DNA of 64,000 nucleotides from Pseudomonas hormoni. GTDB lineage: Bacteria; Pseudomonadota; Gammaproteobacteria; Pseudomonadales; Pseudomonadaceae. The notes under the pieces were generated by a model that was not told the origin of the DNA, did no database searches, and was given only the letters and a program-made list of their open reading frames with translations. Position numbers and translations under genes: made by a program. The stretch covers positions 5,087,001 through 5,151,000 of the forward strand of contig NZ_CP075566.1 of assembly GCF_018502625.1 (NCBI RefSeq). The letters are read 5' to 3'. Of the stretch, positions 1 to 10,470 are shown piece by piece; the first letter of the stretch is position 1, and every line of letters starts with the position of its first letter.

Positions 1-395
1 AACAGGAACGCAGCGCCTGGGTGCGCGCCAAGATCGAGTGCGAAGTCGCGGAAATCAGTTATGCAAAATTCCGCGAATTGTCCCAGCAAGATCCAGACAT
101 TCTTTACGTTCTGAGCGGACAAATCGCACAGCGTCTGCGCAACACCACCCGCAAGGTCGGCGACCTGGCGTTCTTTGACGTCACCGGGCGCGTTGCGCGT
201 TGCTTGCTGGAATTGTGCAAACAGCCCGACGCCATGACCCATCCCGATGGCATGCAGATCAAGGTGACTCGTCAGGAAATCGGGCGGATTGTCGGGTGTT
301 CCCGGGAGATGGTTGGCCGCGTCCTCAAGGATCTGGAGGAACGCAACCTGGTCGACGTCAAAGGCAAGACCATGGTGGTCTTCGGTACGCGCTAA
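1..395 (+). CDS. vfr: Vfr, cAMP receptor-like transcription regulator (3' part, cut by window start)
   Basis: The reading frame enters from the left edge (first full codon at base 3) and stops with TAA at 393-395, so only about the last 130 residues are present. They hold the end of the cyclic-nucleotide-binding domain, the C-helix with its [16 protein letters not shown] segment (ligand contacts in Crp/Vfr), and a C-terminal winged helix-turn-helix ([22 protein letters not shown]). Vfr is the Pseudomonas Crp homologue and, with cAMP, controls virulence, quorum sensing and type IV pili. The neighbouring trpC is also the neighbour of vfr in other pseudomonads. The stop overlaps the stop of the convergent lipoate-ligase-like gene. 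Confidence 0.95.
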   Translation, partial: QERSAWVRAKIECEVAEISYAKFRELSQQDPDILYVLSGQIAQRLRNTTRKVGDLAFFDVTGRVARCLLELCKQPDAMTHPDGMQIKVTRQEIGRIVGCSREMVGRVLKDLEERNLVDVKGKTMVVFGTR

Positions 396-1093
396 ACCTT
401 GAACATGTCCGCCAGCAACTGGCGATAGAGCGCGTCGAGCCGCTCCAGTGCATCGGGCGCCGCAAATTTTTCATGCAAGGCGATGTGGCTCTCGGCGCGA
501 ACCCGCTGATCCAGACCGCACGCCTCGTTGAAGCGATTGACTGCCGCGACCATCGATTCGCGCTCGTCATCCAACAACAAAGCACCATGCACCAACCCGA
601 CCGGACGTGAACCACCCTTGCTTTGACGCCAGCGCTGAGCGGTGCCGACCATCTTGCGTCCGTCGAGGTTGACGTTGAAACGGCCGTCGCAGAATGCGCC
701 ATCCACTTCGCCCAGAGACGAAACGCCGCCCAGTTCATCCAGCAACTGACAAATCGGGTCGCAGAGTCGGCGATAAGCGGTTTCGATGCGGTTCTGGTCG
801 CCCTCGCTGCGTGGCGGCGCGTAGACCAGCGCGATGTTGATGGTTGATGCCGATTGCGGCACCGGTTCGCCGCCGGTTTCTCGCAACAGTACTGGCCAAC
901 CTGCGGCGGCAGATACTTCGCAGGCGGCGTCGAAACCAGGCAGGCGATTCAAGCGGCGTGGCATGACCAGTGCTTTGTCACTTGGCTGCCAGAACAGCAG
1001 ACCGAATTCCGAGTCGCCGCTGCAGACTGAGGCCAGCAAATCCTGTTCGGCTTGCAGGCCGGCTTCGATGGTCAAGGAAATAGGAGAGGTCAT
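392..1093 (-). CDS. Lipoate-protein ligase A family protein (BPL/LPL domain)
   Basis: A protein of 233 residues with the fold signature of the biotin/lipoate ligase family: a substrate-binding stretch [11 protein letters not shown] near residue 75 (the RRxxGGGxV-like loop), and [17 protein letters not shown] near residue 150 holding the family lysine. The family transfers lipoate or octanoate to lipoyl domains; which acyl donor this one uses cannot be told from sequence. The ATG at 1093 is preferred over an in-frame ATG at 1105 because GGAAGA lies a few bases upstream of it. It converges on vfr and overlaps its end by a few bases. It follows trpC on the same strand after a REP pair, so it is probably a separate unit. 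Confidence 0.8.
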   Translation of the reverse strand: MTSPISLTIEAGLQAEQDLLASVCSGDSEFGLLFWQPSDKALVMPRRLNRLPGFDAACEVSAAAGWPVLLRETGGEPVPQSASTINIALVYAPPRSEGDQNRIETAYRRLCDPICQLLDELGGVSSLGEVDGAFCDGRFNVNLDGRKMVGTAQRWRQSKGGSRPVGLVHGALLLDDERESMVAAVNRFNEACGLDQRVRAESHIALHEKFAAPDALERLDALYRQLLADMFKV

Positions 1094-1136
1094 AAGGTCT
1101 TCCATAGGACGGTCAGTCTGTGGTGCTTCTTATGCC

Positions 1137-1227
1137 GCCATCGCCGGCAAGCCGGTCTCGCTCCCACATTGGATCTTTGCCGTTAGCAAAACCCTTGTGG
1201 GAGCGAGACCGGCTTGCCGGCGATGGC
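1137..1227. repeat. REP pair (REPIN), 32-bp arms
   Basis: Perfect inverted repeat, arms 1137-1168 and 1196-1227, with a 27-base loop. The core is a CGCCGGCAAGCCGG stem next to TCTCGCTCCCACA, typical of Pseudomonas REP sequences. It lies between trpC and the lipoate-ligase-like gene, where it may act as a transcription end or protect the trp mRNA. Confidence 0.9.
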
Positions 1228-1248
1228 GTCGACTCGGTCTGCAGGTTA

Positions 1249-2085
1249 TCAGTCGAGTGTCGAACCACTCACAGCAGTCCCACGCTCAGGGAAGAACAGA
1301 CGCTGCAGTTCGGTGCCCGGGCTTTCGGCGCGCATGAACGCTTCACCCACCAGGAATGCATACACGTCGCTGATTTCCATCAGCTCGACATCGGCCCGAT
1401 TGAGAATGCCGCTTTCAGTGATGACCAGACGGTCACGCGGAATCCGCGGCAACAGGTCGAGGGTGGTTTCCAGGCTGACTTCGAACGTGTGCAGGTTGCG
1501 GTTGTTCACGCCGACCAGCGGAGTATCGAGGGTTTTCAAGGCCCGCTCCAACTCGTCGCCATCGTGGACTTCCACCAGCACATCGAGGCCGACGCTTTTG
1601 GCCACTGCCGCCAGTTCGGCCATTTTCACGTCATCCAGTGCGGAGACGATCAACAGCACGCAGTCAGCGCCCAACGCACGGGCTTCGACGATCTGGTATG
1701 GATCGATCATGAAATCCTTGCGGATCACCGGCAGTTTGCACGCCGCCCGGGCCTGTTGCAGGTACGCATCGGCGCCCTTGAAGTAATCGATATCGGTGAG
1801 CACCGAGAGGCAGGTCGCCCCGCCCTTCTCGTAACTCCTGGCAATGTCCGCCGGAACGAAGTTCTCGCGAATCACGCCTTTGCTTGGCGAAGCCTTCTTG
1901 ATTTCTGCAATGACCGCCGGGTGTTTCAGCTTGGCCTGCGCGATCAATGCCTTGGCAAAACCACGGGGTGCATCGGCCGCCTTGGCCAGACTTTCCAGCT
2001 CCGCCAGGCTCACACGAGCACTACGCTCGGCGACTTCCTGGACTTTGCGCGCCAGAATGTTTTCCAGAACCGTCGGTACACTCAT
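1249..2085 (-). CDS. trpC: Indole-3-glycerol phosphate synthase
   Basis: 278 residues, the normal length for a monofunctional TrpC. It closes the indole ring from carboxyphenylaminodeoxyribulose phosphate in tryptophan synthesis. TIM-barrel landmarks are visible: [11 protein letters not shown] (catalytic lysine after strand 2), [47 protein letters not shown] and FLVGEAFM. Unlike the E. coli enzyme it is not fused to TrpF. The start overlaps the trpD stop (ATGA type), so the two are translationally coupled in a trpGDC unit. Confidence 0.97.
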   Translation of the reverse strand: MSVPTVLENILARKVQEVAERSARVSLAELESLAKAADAPRGFAKALIAQAKLKHPAVIAEIKKASPSKGVIRENFVPADIARSYEKGGATCLSVLTDIDYFKGADAYLQQARAACKLPVIRKDFMIDPYQIVEARALGADCVLLIVSALDDVKMAELAAVAKSVGLDVLVEVHDGDELERALKTLDTPLVGVNNRNLHTFEVSLETTLDLLPRIPRDRLVITESGILNRADVELMEISDVYAFLVGEAFMRAESPGTELQRLFFPERGTAVSGSTLD

Positions 2086-3131
2086 CCCTCATTCTCCACT
2101 CTGAATACCGCGGTAAATGCACCCAACTCCTCAAGTTTTTCCCGAGCGAGGCCTGTGTGCAGCGCATCGTGCGCCAGGGCAACGCCTTCTTTCAAACTGG
2201 TCGCCAGGTCGGCGGCGTATAGCGCAGCACCGGCATTGAGCACGATCATCTCGGCGGCTTTCTGACCACTCTCGGTCTTGCGCTTGCCAAGTGCATCGCG
2301 AATCAGCTCGAGCGAAGCGGCCGGGCTTTCCACCGCCAGGCCGTGCAGGCTCTGGCTCTTCATGCCCAAATCTTCGGGTTCGACCCAATACTCGGTGATC
2401 TGGTCATTCTTCAATTCCGCCACGTAAGTCGGCGCGGCCAGACTGAACTCGTCCAGGCCATCCTTCGAGTGCACCACCAGCACGTGTTTGCTGCCCAAAC
2501 GCTGCAAGACTTCGGCCAACGGCCGGCACAGCGCCTGGCTGAACACGCCCACCACCTGATGTTTCACGCCGGCCGGATTCGTAAGCGGGCCGAGCATGTT
2601 GAACAAGGTACGCAAACCAAGATCCTTGCGCGGGCCGGCGGCGTACTTCATGGCACGGTGATGAGTCTGGGCAAACATGAAACCGATGCCGACGTTGTCG
2701 ATGCAACGTGCCACCTGAACCGGGGTCAGGTTCAGGTAGATGCCCGCCGCTTCCAGCAGATCGGCGCTGCCGCTTTTGCCCGACACTGCACGGTTACCGT
2801 GCTTGGCCACGGTGCAACCGGCCGCCGCCACCACAAAGGAAGAAGCCGTCGAAACGTTGAAAATGTTGGCCCCGTCACCGCCGGTGCCGACCACATCGAC
2901 CACGCCGTCGAGGGTCTTGAGTTCGACCTTGTCCGCCAGCTCGCGCATGACCGACACGGCGCCGACGATCTCGTCGATGCTTTCGCTCTTCATGCGCATG
3001 GCCATCATGAACGCGCCGATCTGCGCGTCCGTGCACTGCCCGGTCATGATCTCGCGCATCACATCGCGCATTTCTTCGGTGCTGAGGTCGAGGTGATCGA
3101 CGATACGGCTCAGGGCTGTCTTGATATTCAT
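2082..3131 (-). CDS. trpD: Anthranilate phosphoribosyltransferase
   Basis: 349 residues. It joins anthranilate to PRPP in tryptophan synthesis. Family landmarks are present: the PRPP-binding loop [18 protein letters not shown], the [19 protein letters not shown] anthranilate/phosphate region, and [14 protein letters not shown] followed by [19 protein letters not shown]. It starts 9 bases after the trpG stop and overlaps trpC by 4 bases, so it sits in the middle of a trpGDC operon. Confidence 0.97.
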   Translation of the reverse strand: MNIKTALSRIVDHLDLSTEEMRDVMREIMTGQCTDAQIGAFMMAMRMKSESIDEIVGAVSVMRELADKVELKTLDGVVDVVGTGGDGANIFNVSTASSFVVAAAGCTVAKHGNRAVSGKSGSADLLEAAGIYLNLTPVQVARCIDNVGIGFMFAQTHHRAMKYAAGPRKDLGLRTLFNMLGPLTNPAGVKHQVVGVFSQALCRPLAEVLQRLGSKHVLVVHSKDGLDEFSLAAPTYVAELKNDQITEYWVEPEDLGMKSQSLHGLAVESPAASLELIRDALGKRKTESGQKAAEMIVLNAGAALYAADLATSLKEGVALAHDALHTGLAREKLEELGAFTAVFRVENEG

Positions 3132-3140
3132 GGAAAGTCC

Positions 3141-3734
3141 TTAGCGCGTGCCGCCGGTTTGTTTGAGGAAGTTGGCGAACAACTCGTGGCCCTGTTCAGT
3201 CAGGATAGACTCAGGGTGGAACTGCACACCTTCGATGTTCAACGTCTTGTGGCGCAGGCCCATGATCTCGTCGACCGAGCCGTCTTCAAGCTGGGTCCAG
3301 GCGGTCAGCTCCAGGCAATCCGGCAGGGTTTCACGCTTGACGATCAGCGAGTGATAACGCGTGACGGTCAGCGGATGGTTCAGGCCTTCGAAGACACCTT
3401 TGTCCTCGTGGAACACCGGGCTGGTCTTGCCGTGCATCACCTGACGGGCGCGGACCACGTCGCCACCAAAGGCCTGGCCGATGGACTGATGGCCCAGGCA
3501 GACGCCCAGAATCGGCAATTTGCCGCCAAAGTGTTTGATCACATCAATCGAAACGCCGGCTTCGTTCGGGGTGCAAGGACCGGGAGACACGACAATGCGC
3601 TCAGGGTTGAGGGCTTCGATTTCGGCGATGGTGAGTTCATCGTTGCGCACGACTTTGACCTGGGAGCCAAGCTCACCGAGGTATTGCACAACGTTGTAAG
3701 TAAAAGAGTCGTAGTTATCGATCATCAGCAACAT
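3141..3734 (-). CDS. trpG: Anthranilate synthase glutamine amidotransferase subunit
   Basis: 197 residues of class I glutamine amidotransferase, providing ammonia to TrpE. The catalytic triad is visible: cysteine in [15 protein letters not shown], and histidine and glutamate in [11 protein letters not shown]. The oxyanion segment is [13 protein letters not shown]. The start is placed at the ATG giving [14 protein letters not shown], preceded by AAGAGG; an in-frame ATG eight codons upstream (3758) adds residues not seen in the family. In sequence it also resembles PabA, but the trpD/trpC coupling supports a tryptophan role; many bacteria use one protein for both. Confidence 0.95.
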   Translation of the reverse strand: MLLMIDNYDSFTYNVVQYLGELGSQVKVVRNDELTIAEIEALNPERIVVSPGPCTPNEAGVSIDVIKHFGGKLPILGVCLGHQSIGQAFGGDVVRARQVMHGKTSPVFHEDKGVFEGLNHPLTVTRYHSLIVKRETLPDCLELTAWTQLEDGSVDEIMGLRHKTLNIEGVQFHPESILTEQGHELFANFLKQTGGTR

Positions 3735-3784
3735 GGCTTGAGAACCTCTTGAATTCACTGACTATAAAGACTGCCTTCGAATGA

Positions 3785-3839
3785 GTGACCCGCAGCGTCC
3801 AGCGCTTTGTCAGGCAAAGCGACATGGCATACGGGTCAC
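3785..3839 (-). promoter_or_regulatory. Nested hairpin in the trpE-trpG spacer
   Basis: The spacer downstream of trpE and upstream of trpG holds an outer 8-bp inverted repeat (GTGACCCG at 3785-3792 with CGGGTCAC at 3832-3839) enclosing a second one (CGCTTTG 3803-3809, CAAAGCG 3815-3821). No T-run follows on the trp strand, so it does not look like a simple terminator. It may be an mRNA processing or differential-expression element separating trpE from trpGDC. I saw no Trp-rich leader peptide. Confidence 0.45.
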
Positions 3840-3848
3840 GTTCATCGG

Positions 3849-5330
3849 TCAGCTTTCCGGGGTTTGTTCAGCCAGGGCGACTGCACGGAACATGGCGCGA
3901 CGCTTGTTCAGGGTTTCTTCCCATTCCAGCGCCGGCACCGAGTCGGCAACGATGCCGCCACCGGCCTGCACATGCAGCTCGCCGTTCTTGATCACCGCGG
4001 TGCGAATGGCAATCGCGGTGTCCATGTTGCCGTTCCAGGCGAAGTAACCGACCGCGCCGCCGTAGACGCCACGCTTGACCGGTTCCAGTTCGTCGATGAT
4101 TTCCATGGCGCGAATCTTCGGTGCGCCGGACAAGGTGCCCGCCGGCAGGATCGCCCGCAGCGCATCCATCGCCGTCAACCCGGCCTTCAGTTGCCCGGTG
4201 ACGTTGGAAACGATGTGCATCACGTTGGAATAACGCTCGATGACCATCTTCTCGGTGAGCTTCACAGAACCGATTTCCGAGACGCGACCGGTGTCGTTAC
4301 GGCCCAGGTCGATGAGCATCAGGTGTTCGGCGATTTCCTTGTCGTCGGACAGCAGGTCTTTTTCCAGTGCCAGATCCGCTTCTTCGTTGGCCCCACGCGG
4401 CCGGGTGCCGGCAATCGGGCGCACGGTGATCAGGTTGTCTTCGACCCGCACCAGCACTTCCGGCGAACTGCCGACGACATGGAAGTCGCCGAAGTTGAAA
4501 AAGTACATGTAAGGCGTCGGGTTGAAGCAGCGCAGCGCCCGGTACAGATCAATCGGCGCAGCCTTGAAGTCGATCGACATGCGCTGGGACGGCACGACCT
4601 GCATGCAGTCACCGGCGAGGATGTATTCCTTGATGGTGTCGACGGCTTTTTCGTAATCGTCCTGGGTGAAACTGGAACGGAACACCGGATCAGCCGATTG
4701 TTGCTTGCTGAAATCCAGGCCACGGCGCGGGGTGATGGGCTGGCGGAGTTTTTCCAGCAGCTCTTCCAGGCGCGCCTGACCTTGCTCGAAGGCATCGTCC
4801 TGCGACGGGTCGGCGAGGACAATCGCGTGCATCTTGCCGGCGAGGTTGTCGAACACCACCACCGCATCGGACACCATCAGCAAAATGTCCGGTACGCCCA
4901 ACGGGTCCGGGTTCGGGCACTTGCCCAGACGCTTCTCCACATAGCGCACGCAGTCGTAGCCGAAGTAACCCACCAGACCGCCGTTGAAACGCGGCAGGCC
5001 GGGGATGGTCGGTACGTTGTAGCGGGCTTTGAAGGCTTCGACGAAGGCCAGTGGATCTTCCGCTTCGTGGCTTTCGATCTCGACGCCGTCATGAGTCACG
5101 CTGACGTGATGGTCATGAACGCGCAGCACGGTGCGGCACGGCAGGCCGATGATCGAGTAACGGCCCCACTTCTCCCCGCCCTGAACGGATTCAAGCAGAT
5201 AGGAATTGGGCTCGTCAGCCAGTTTCAAATAGATCGACAGCGGCGTGTCGAAGTCGGCCAGGGTTTCGCAGGCAAGCGGGATGCGGTTATAGCCGGCAGC
5301 GGCCAAACGCAGGAATTCTTCGCGGATCAT
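3849..5330 (-). CDS. trpE: Anthranilate synthase large subunit
   Basis: 493 residues. It converts chorismate and ammonia (from TrpG) to anthranilate. The N-terminal half carries the feedback-site motif [18 protein letters not shown] (the LLES tryptophan-binding element). The C-terminal chorismate-binding domain has [63 protein letters not shown] and [16 protein letters not shown]. It lies 71 bases downstream of gph on the same strand, in the rpe-gph-trpE arrangement usual in Pseudomonas, and 114 bases upstream of trpG. Confidence 0.97.
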   Translation of the reverse strand: MIREEFLRLAAAGYNRIPLACETLADFDTPLSIYLKLADEPNSYLLESVQGGEKWGRYSIIGLPCRTVLRVHDHHVSVTHDGVEIESHEAEDPLAFVEAFKARYNVPTIPGLPRFNGGLVGYFGYDCVRYVEKRLGKCPNPDPLGVPDILLMVSDAVVVFDNLAGKMHAIVLADPSQDDAFEQGQARLEELLEKLRQPITPRRGLDFSKQQSADPVFRSSFTQDDYEKAVDTIKEYILAGDCMQVVPSQRMSIDFKAAPIDLYRALRCFNPTPYMYFFNFGDFHVVGSSPEVLVRVEDNLITVRPIAGTRPRGANEEADLALEKDLLSDDKEIAEHLMLIDLGRNDTGRVSEIGSVKLTEKMVIERYSNVMHIVSNVTGQLKAGLTAMDALRAILPAGTLSGAPKIRAMEIIDELEPVKRGVYGGAVGYFAWNGNMDTAIAIRTAVIKNGELHVQAGGGIVADSVPALEWEETLNKRRAMFRAVALAEQTPES

Positions 5331-5401
5331 GGAGTAGCCTCGTGGCTTGAGGTGCTAACAGTCAGGTATGCAAACGCGCCGGTATACCGGCCAGGAACAA
5401 G

Positions 5402-6220
5402 TCAGGCGCGCCAACGCCAGCGGGCCAGGGCCTTGATGACTTTCATCCAGAGTTTGCGAGTGACCACCACGATGGCGTTTCCAGAAGGGGGTTGAACAGC
5501 GTCGGCCAACGTTATCTCAGCGGCCGGATCCAGGCAACCGGGAATTAGCTTGCGCAGGTCGTCGATGACCAGCGCCGGCGACTCTTCGGCAATCGGCCGA
5601 CCATGGTTGTAGCCGTAACTGAGAGCGACACATTTGACCCCCGCCGCTTTCGCCGCCAGCACATCACTGCGCGAATCGCCGACGAACAACGACTGGGACG
5701 CCGGAATGTTGGCCATTTTCATCACGAAAAACAGCGCGGCCGGGTCGGGTTTCTTCTGCGGCAGGGTGTCGCCGCCGATGATCCATTTGAAATAGCGGCC
5801 GATCTTCATCTGATCCAGCAGCGGCGCGACGAAGCGTTCCGGCTTGTTGGTGATCAGCGCCATTTCCACGCCTTGTTTGTTCAGCCACTTGAGGGTGTCA
5901 CGCACGCCGGGGTAAACCACCGTCAGATCGTGACCGTCCTCATAAAAGCCGTTGAACAATTCCAGGGCATGTTCGGCTTCGACCTCATCGACACCCTCGG
6001 CGTCGATGTGATTGGCCAGGGCCCGGCGCACCAGCATGTGCACGCCGTTGCCGACCCAGTCACGCACCGATTCGATGCCGACAGGCTGACGCCCGAGTTT
6101 GAGCAGCATGTTATCCACCGCCGCGGCGAGGTCAGGGACCGAATCGACCAGCGTGCCGTCCAGATCGAACATCACCAGCCGTGGCAGACGCCCCGGGAAC
6201 AGCTGCTCAAAGCCGCTCAT
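5402..6220 (-). CDS. gph: Phosphoglycolate phosphatase (HAD family)
   Basis: 272 residues of the HAD superfamily. Motif I is [10 protein letters not shown] at about residue 18 (nucleophile aspartate), motif II is LITNKPERF, the lysine lies in [12 protein letters not shown], and motif IV is [16 protein letters not shown]. It clears 2-phosphoglycolate produced during DNA repair. The stretch after [11 protein letters not shown] (roughly the last 40 residues) is an extra tail of low complexity compared with E. coli Gph. It overlaps rpe by 4 bases and precedes trpE, matching the conserved rpe-gph-trpE gene string. Confidence 0.93.
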   Translation of the reverse strand: MSGFEQLFPGRLPRLVMFDLDGTLVDSVPDLAAAVDNMLLKLGRQPVGIESVRDWVGNGVHMLVRRALANHIDAEGVDEVEAEHALELFNGFYEDGHDLTVVYPGVRDTLKWLNKQGVEMALITNKPERFVAPLLDQMKIGRYFKWIIGGDTLPQKKPDPAALFFVMKMANIPASQSLFVGDSRSDVLAAKAAGVKCVALSYGYNHGRPIAEESPALVIDDLRKLIPGCLDPAAEITLADAVQPPSGNAIVVVTRKLWMKVIKALARWRWRA

Positions 6221-6891
6221 GGGCGGGCCAGCGCCAGTTCGGAACGCATCTTCTCGATGACTTCCTGGTAGTTCGGCGCATTGAAGATCGCCGAGCCGGC
6301 CACGAAGGTGTCAGCGCCAGCCGCCGCGATTTCACGGATGTTGTTCACGTTGACGCCGCCGTCGATTTCCAGGCGAATGTCACGACCCGAGGCATCGATC
6401 AATGCGCGAGCTTCACGCAGCTTGTCGAGGGTGCCAGGGATGAATTTCTGCCCGCCGAAGCCCGGGTTGACGCTCATCAGCAGGATCATGTCGACCTTGT
6501 CCATCACGTACTTGAGCACGTCCAGCGGGGTCGCCGGGTTGAACACCAGGCCCGACTTGCAGCCGCCTTCGCGGATCAGTTGCAGGGAACGGTCGACGTG
6601 CTGCGTGGCTTCCGGGTGGAAAGTGATGTAAGTCGCACCGGCCTCGATGAAGTCGCCAACGATGCGGTCCACCGGGCTGACCATCAGGTGCGCGTCGATC
6701 GGCGCGGTCACGCCGTACTTGCGCAGCGCGGCGCAGACCATCGGGCCGATGGTCAGGTTCGGCACGTAGTGGTTGTCCATGACATCGAAGTGCACGAAGT
6801 CGGCGCCGGCGGCCAGAACGTTATCCACTTCTTCACCCAGGCGGGCGAAGTCGGCGGAGAGAATCGACGGAGCAATTACGAAGGGCTGCAT
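6217..6891 (-). CDS. rpe: Ribulose-phosphate 3-epimerase
   Basis: 224 residues with the complete TIM-barrel pattern of Rpe: [33 protein letters not shown] (metal and active-site residues), [42 protein letters not shown] and FVAGSAIF. It interconverts ribulose 5-phosphate and xylulose 5-phosphate in the pentose phosphate pathway. The start at 6891 (MQPFVIAPS) is chosen because AGGTGCG lies directly upstream; an in-frame ATG at 6957 would add 22 unconserved residues. First gene of the rpe-gph-trpE string. Confidence 0.97.
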   Translation of the reverse strand: MQPFVIAPSILSADFARLGEEVDNVLAAGADFVHFDVMDNHYVPNLTIGPMVCAALRKYGVTAPIDAHLMVSPVDRIVGDFIEAGATYITFHPEATQHVDRSLQLIREGGCKSGLVFNPATPLDVLKYVMDKVDMILLMSVNPGFGGQKFIPGTLDKLREARALIDASGRDIRLEIDGGVNVNNIREIAAAGADTFVAGSAIFNAPNYQEVIEKMRSELALARP

Positions 6892-6971
6892 GACGCACCT
6901 TTTCTGAGCAAAATCACGATGGCGCGCATTGTATACCTCATGCTTTGGCGCGCGCACCGTGACAGCGATGA

Positions 6972-8120
6972 TCAGTAAGCAGCTCGATAGATCTTCTCGA
7001 TATCAATCGCGCTCAATTTGCGCGGATTGTTGCGCATCAGGCGCTCAATGCCTGCGGCTTCCACGGCCAGGGCCGGGATAGCATCCTCGGGAACGCCGAA
7101 ACTGCGCAGGCCCGAAGGGATTTCCACGGCTGCGCACAACGCGGTCATCGCTTCGACGGCTTTGTCCGCGGCGTCATTGGCGCTCAGATGAGCGGTCTTC
7201 ACCCCCATGGCTTCGGCAATATCCTGCATGCGCTCGACGCAGGCCATCTTGTTCCAGGTCATGACATACGGCAGCAACAAGGCGTTACTGACGCCGTGTG
7301 CGATGTTGAAACGACCGCCCAGCGGGTACGCCAACGCATGCACCGCGCCGACGCCGGCATTGCCGAATGCCATGCCCGCCATCAGGCTGGCGGTGGCCAT
7401 GTCTTCGCGCGCCTGCAAATTGGAGGGATTGGCGTAGGCCTTGGGTAGCGCGTTGGTGATCAACTTGATCGCGCCGATGGCCAGCGCGTCGGTAATCGCT
7501 GAAGCATTGAGGGACAAATAAGACTCGATGGCATGCACCAGCGCGTCGACGCCACTGGCGGCGGTAACGCTGCGCGGGCACGTCAGGGTCATTTGCGGGC
7601 TGACCAGCGCCACGTCCGGCAACAGATAGTCGCTGACGATGCCCTTTTTCAGCTGCGCGACCTTGTCGGAAAGGATCGCGACGTTGGTCACTTCCGAACC
7701 GGTGCCGGCGGTGGTCGGGATGGCGATCAGCGGTGGGCCTTTGCGCGGCACCTGGTCGATGCCGAACAGATCTTCCAGGTCGCCGTGGTAACCGGCGTAG
7801 GCCGCGACGCTTTTGGCAATGTCGATCGCGCTGCCACCGCCCAGACCGATCAGACCGTCATGCCCGCCTTCGCGGTAAACACGCATGCAGTCTTCGACGA
7901 TGGCGATTTCCGGGTCTGGCAGTACACGGTCGAAAATCTCGTAGCTTCGGTCCCCCAGCTGCGCGAGTGCCAGCTCGACCGTGCCGGACTTGACCAGCGC
8001 GGCGTCGGTGACGATCAGCGGGTTGTCGATGTCCAGGCGCGTGAGTTCGGCGGCCAGTTGCTCGATGGCCCCTGCGCCGGTGATCAGTTTGTGAGCGATT
8101 TTGAAAGAGGAAAGACTCAT
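6972..8120 (-). CDS. Iron-type (group III) alcohol dehydrogenase
   Basis: 382 residues of the iron-containing ADH family. The nucleotide-binding motif is [15 protein letters not shown], followed by [15 protein letters not shown]. Metal ligands are expected in [12 protein letters not shown] (D and H) and in [17 protein letters not shown] (two H). The start at 8120 ([12 protein letters not shown]) is preferred over one 12 codons upstream because the family begins there. The substrate is unknown; relatives oxidise ethanol, 1,2-propanediol, 4-hydroxybutyrate or L-threonine. It lies between rpe and the agt transporter genes, ends 80 bases before rpe, and is separated from agtD by a REP pair, so a shared operon is not certain. 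Confidence 0.88.
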   Translation of the reverse strand: MSLSSFKIAHKLITGAGAIEQLAAELTRLDIDNPLIVTDAALVKSGTVELALAQLGDRSYEIFDRVLPDPEIAIVEDCMRVYREGGHDGLIGLGGGSAIDIAKSVAAYAGYHGDLEDLFGIDQVPRKGPPLIAIPTTAGTGSEVTNVAILSDKVAQLKKGIVSDYLLPDVALVSPQMTLTCPRSVTAASGVDALVHAIESYLSLNASAITDALAIGAIKLITNALPKAYANPSNLQAREDMATASLMAGMAFGNAGVGAVHALAYPLGGRFNIAHGVSNALLLPYVMTWNKMACVERMQDIAEAMGVKTAHLSANDAADKAVEAMTALCAAVEIPSGLRSFGVPEDAIPALAVEAAGIERLMRNNPRKLSAIDIEKIYRAAY

Positions 8121-8232
8121 CGTGCGCAGCCTCTTATAGATAGGGGAGCTGGGCACAATAGTAGCTGGGGATTGGGGTTTGTCTGCTATTCAGGGTGTGA
8201 ATGATCAAACATAGGAAACAACATAAATCTAA

Positions 8233-8324
8233 TGTAGGAGCGAAGCTTGCTCGCGAAGGGGCCATGTCAGTCAACATCGATGCTGAATGTTATGGCCTCT
8301 TCGCGAGCAAGCTTCGCTCCTACA
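8233..8324. repeat. REP pair (REPIN)
   Basis: Inverted repeat between the alcohol dehydrogenase and agtD. The arms begin at 8233 and end at 8324 and share TGTAGGAGCGAAGCTTGCTC with its complement, including the following CGCGAAG; the inner end is imperfect. The loop is about 30 bases. It lies downstream of agtD and may end the agt transcript. Confidence 0.9.
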
Positions 8325-8338
8325 AAATCAAAAGCTCA

Positions 8339-9163
8339 TCAGACTTGGGCTGTACGCAATTTTTCGCTGCGCCCACGCAGCCATTCCAGGGTCAGCAGCA
8401 GGATCACCGAGAAGGCGATCAGCAGCGTTGCCGCGGCGGCAATGGTCGGGCTGAGGTTTTCGCGGATACCGCTGAACATCTGCCGTGGCAAGGTCGCTTG
8501 CTCGGGACCGGCGAGGAACAGCGTCACCACCACTTCATCGAACGACGTCGCGAAGGCAAACAGCGCACCGGAGATCACGCCGGGCGCAATCAGCGGCAAG
8601 GTCACGCGACGAAACGCGGTCAGCGGCGAAGCCCCGAGGCTGGCAGCCGCACGCACCAGGTTCTGGTTAAACCCCTGCAACGTCGCCGACACCGTGATGA
8701 TCACGAACGGCACACCCAACACCGCATGCACCACGATCAGCGAGAAGAAGCTGTTGCCCAGGCCCAACGGGGCGAAGAACAGATAGCTGGCCACACCAAT
8801 GATCACCACCGGCACCACCATCGGCGAAATCACCAGCGCCATCACCAGCGGCTTGCCCGGGAAGTCGCCACGGGTCAGACCAATCGCCGCCAGCGTGCCG
8901 AAGATCATCGCCAGCACGGTTGCCGCCGGAGCAACGATGATGCTGTTCTTCAACGAACGCATCCATTCCGCCGACGCGAAGAAGTCCTGATACCAGTGAA
9001 GCGAAAAACCTTGCAGCGGATAGACCAGGAAACTGCCCGAGTTGAACGACAGCGGAATGATCACCAGCACCGGCAGAATCAGGAACAGCAGAATCAAGCC
9101 GCAGAGAATCCGCAAACTGTAGAACCACACCCGCTCGACGGGCGACATATAAGGACTCAGCAT
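8339..9163 (-). CDS. agtD: ABC transporter permease, PotC/PotI type (AgtD-like)
   Basis: 274 residues, about six hydrophobic segments starting with LRILCGLILLFLILPVLVIIPLSF, and the permease EAA loop AAASLGASPLTAFRRVTLPLIAPGVISG. It matches the second permease of polyamine/opine-type importers. Gene order with the ATPase, binding protein and first permease equals the agtABCD operon of P. aeruginosa (from memory), an importer for 4-aminobutyrate and 5-aminovalerate. Last gene of the operon, 12 bases after agtC. Substrate assignment is by gene order only. Confidence 0.88.
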   Translation of the reverse strand: MLSPYMSPVERVWFYSLRILCGLILLFLILPVLVIIPLSFNSGSFLVYPLQGFSLHWYQDFFASAEWMRSLKNSIIVAPAATVLAMIFGTLAAIGLTRGDFPGKPLVMALVISPMVVPVVIIGVASYLFFAPLGLGNSFFSLIVVHAVLGVPFVIITVSATLQGFNQNLVRAAASLGASPLTAFRRVTLPLIAPGVISGALFAFATSFDEVVVTLFLAGPEQATLPRQMFSGIRENLSPTIAAAATLLIAFSVILLLTLEWLRGRSEKLRTAQV

Positions 9164-9175
9164 TTCATTCTCCCC

Positions 9176-10423
9176 TTAGCTCAGGCGCAGGCGACTGGCG
9201 CCCACCAGCCAGCTGTAAATCAGATAAAGCACCACGGTCGCCAACAGCAGCAGCCCACCGAGCGCAGTCGCCATGCCCCAGTTGATGCTGGTGTTGGTGT
9301 AGAAGGCGACGAAATAGCTGACCATCTGATCGTTCGGGCTGCCCAGCAACGCCGGGGTGATGTAGTAGCCGATGGCGAGGATGAACACCAACAGGCAACC
9401 GGCGCCGACACCGGCGTAGGTCTGCGGGAAGTACACCCGCCAGAAGCTGGCGAACGGGTGGCAACCCAGGGAAATCGCGGCGCGCATGTAGGTCGGCGAG
9501 ATACCTTTCATGACGCTGTAGATCGGCAGAATCATGAACGGCAGCAGGATGTGCACCATCGAGATGTAAACCCCGGTGCGGTTGAACACCAGCTCCAGCG
9601 GCTTATCGATGATGCCCATGGCCATCAGGCCGCTGTTGATCAGCCCGCCCGATTGCAGCAAGACGATCCACGCCGCGACGCGCACCAGAATCGAGGTCCA
9701 GAACGGCAGCAGCACCAGGATCATCAACAGGTTGCTTTGCCGCGACGGCAGGTTCGCCAACAGGTAGGCCAACGGATAGGCGAGCACCAGGCAAATGGCG
9801 GTGATGATCAGGCCCATCCAGAAGGTGCGGGCGAAGATGTCGAGGTAAATCGCCTGATCGGGCGTGGCCGGGGCGATTTCGCCGAGGTCGTCGATGCGAT
9901 GATCGACCGCCGCCAGCAAGTAGTAAGGCGTGATGCTGCTGACGTTGCGGCGTACTGCTTGCCAATAGGCCGGATCACCCCAGCGTTCGTCGAGCCCTTC
10001 CAGCGCTTCTTTATAAGAGGCAGGTTCAGTGGCGAACGGCAAGGCGCGGGCGGTCTTGGTCAGCAGGCTGCGGTAGCCGGCCAACTCCATGTTCAAGCGC
10101 TTGGACAGGTCGCCCAAGGTCTGATTCTTGCGCGCTTCAGCGAGGTCTTCGCTAGCCGCTTTGTACACCGGTTCAGCGGGCAGGCCGCGGCCGTCCCAAC
10201 CGGCGATGGCCGCCACGGTGCGCGGCATGCCGCCGACCACTTCCGGGTTGCCCACGCTTTTGTAGAGCAGCGCCACGATCGGTACCAGGAACACCAGCAA
10301 CAGAAACAGCACCAGGGGCGCGATCAAGGCTTGTGCTTTCCAGCGGTTGATCCGCTCGGCGTGCTTGAGCCGCTGCTTCAAGGTGGGGTCAGTGCCCGCG
10401 TTCAGGGGAATGGCGGTGGCCAT
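9176..10423 (-). CDS. agtC: ABC transporter permease, PotB/PotH type (AgtC-like)
   Basis: 415 residues, about 120 longer than a typical PotB. The extra part lies between the first transmembrane segment (ALIAPLVLFLLLVFLVPIVALLY, about residues 33-55) and the rest, and looks like a periplasmic loop. Further membrane segments begin near residue 195, and the EAA loop is AAISLGCHPFASFWRVYFPQTYAGVGAG. It pairs with AgtD to form the membrane channel. It follows agtB after a REP pair, a usual way to get more binding protein than permease. Confidence 0.88.
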   Translation of the reverse strand: MATAIPLNAGTDPTLKQRLKHAERINRWKAQALIAPLVLFLLLVFLVPIVALLYKSVGNPEVVGGMPRTVAAIAGWDGRGLPAEPVYKAASEDLAEARKNQTLGDLSKRLNMELAGYRSLLTKTARALPFATEPASYKEALEGLDERWGDPAYWQAVRRNVSSITPYYLLAAVDHRIDDLGEIAPATPDQAIYLDIFARTFWMGLIITAICLVLAYPLAYLLANLPSRQSNLLMILVLLPFWTSILVRVAAWIVLLQSGGLINSGLMAMGIIDKPLELVFNRTGVYISMVHILLPFMILPIYSVMKGISPTYMRAAISLGCHPFASFWRVYFPQTYAGVGAGCLLVFILAIGYYITPALLGSPNDQMVSYFVAFYTNTSINWGMATALGGLLLLATVVLYLIYSWLVGASRLRLS

Positions 10424-10470
10424 GGCGTACTCCGGAAATCTTTGATCAATCGTTGAAGTGGGAGCGAACC

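Noticed and set aside
3735..3848. Trp-rich leader peptide with attenuator for trpG
   Set aside because: No short frame with adjacent Trp codons was seen in the spacer; only the nested hairpin remains.
8201..10456. A 751-codon open frame on the plus strand
   Set aside because: It lies opposite agtD and agtC, is extremely rich in Gln, His and Arg, and has no domain pattern; it is a high-GC antisense frame.
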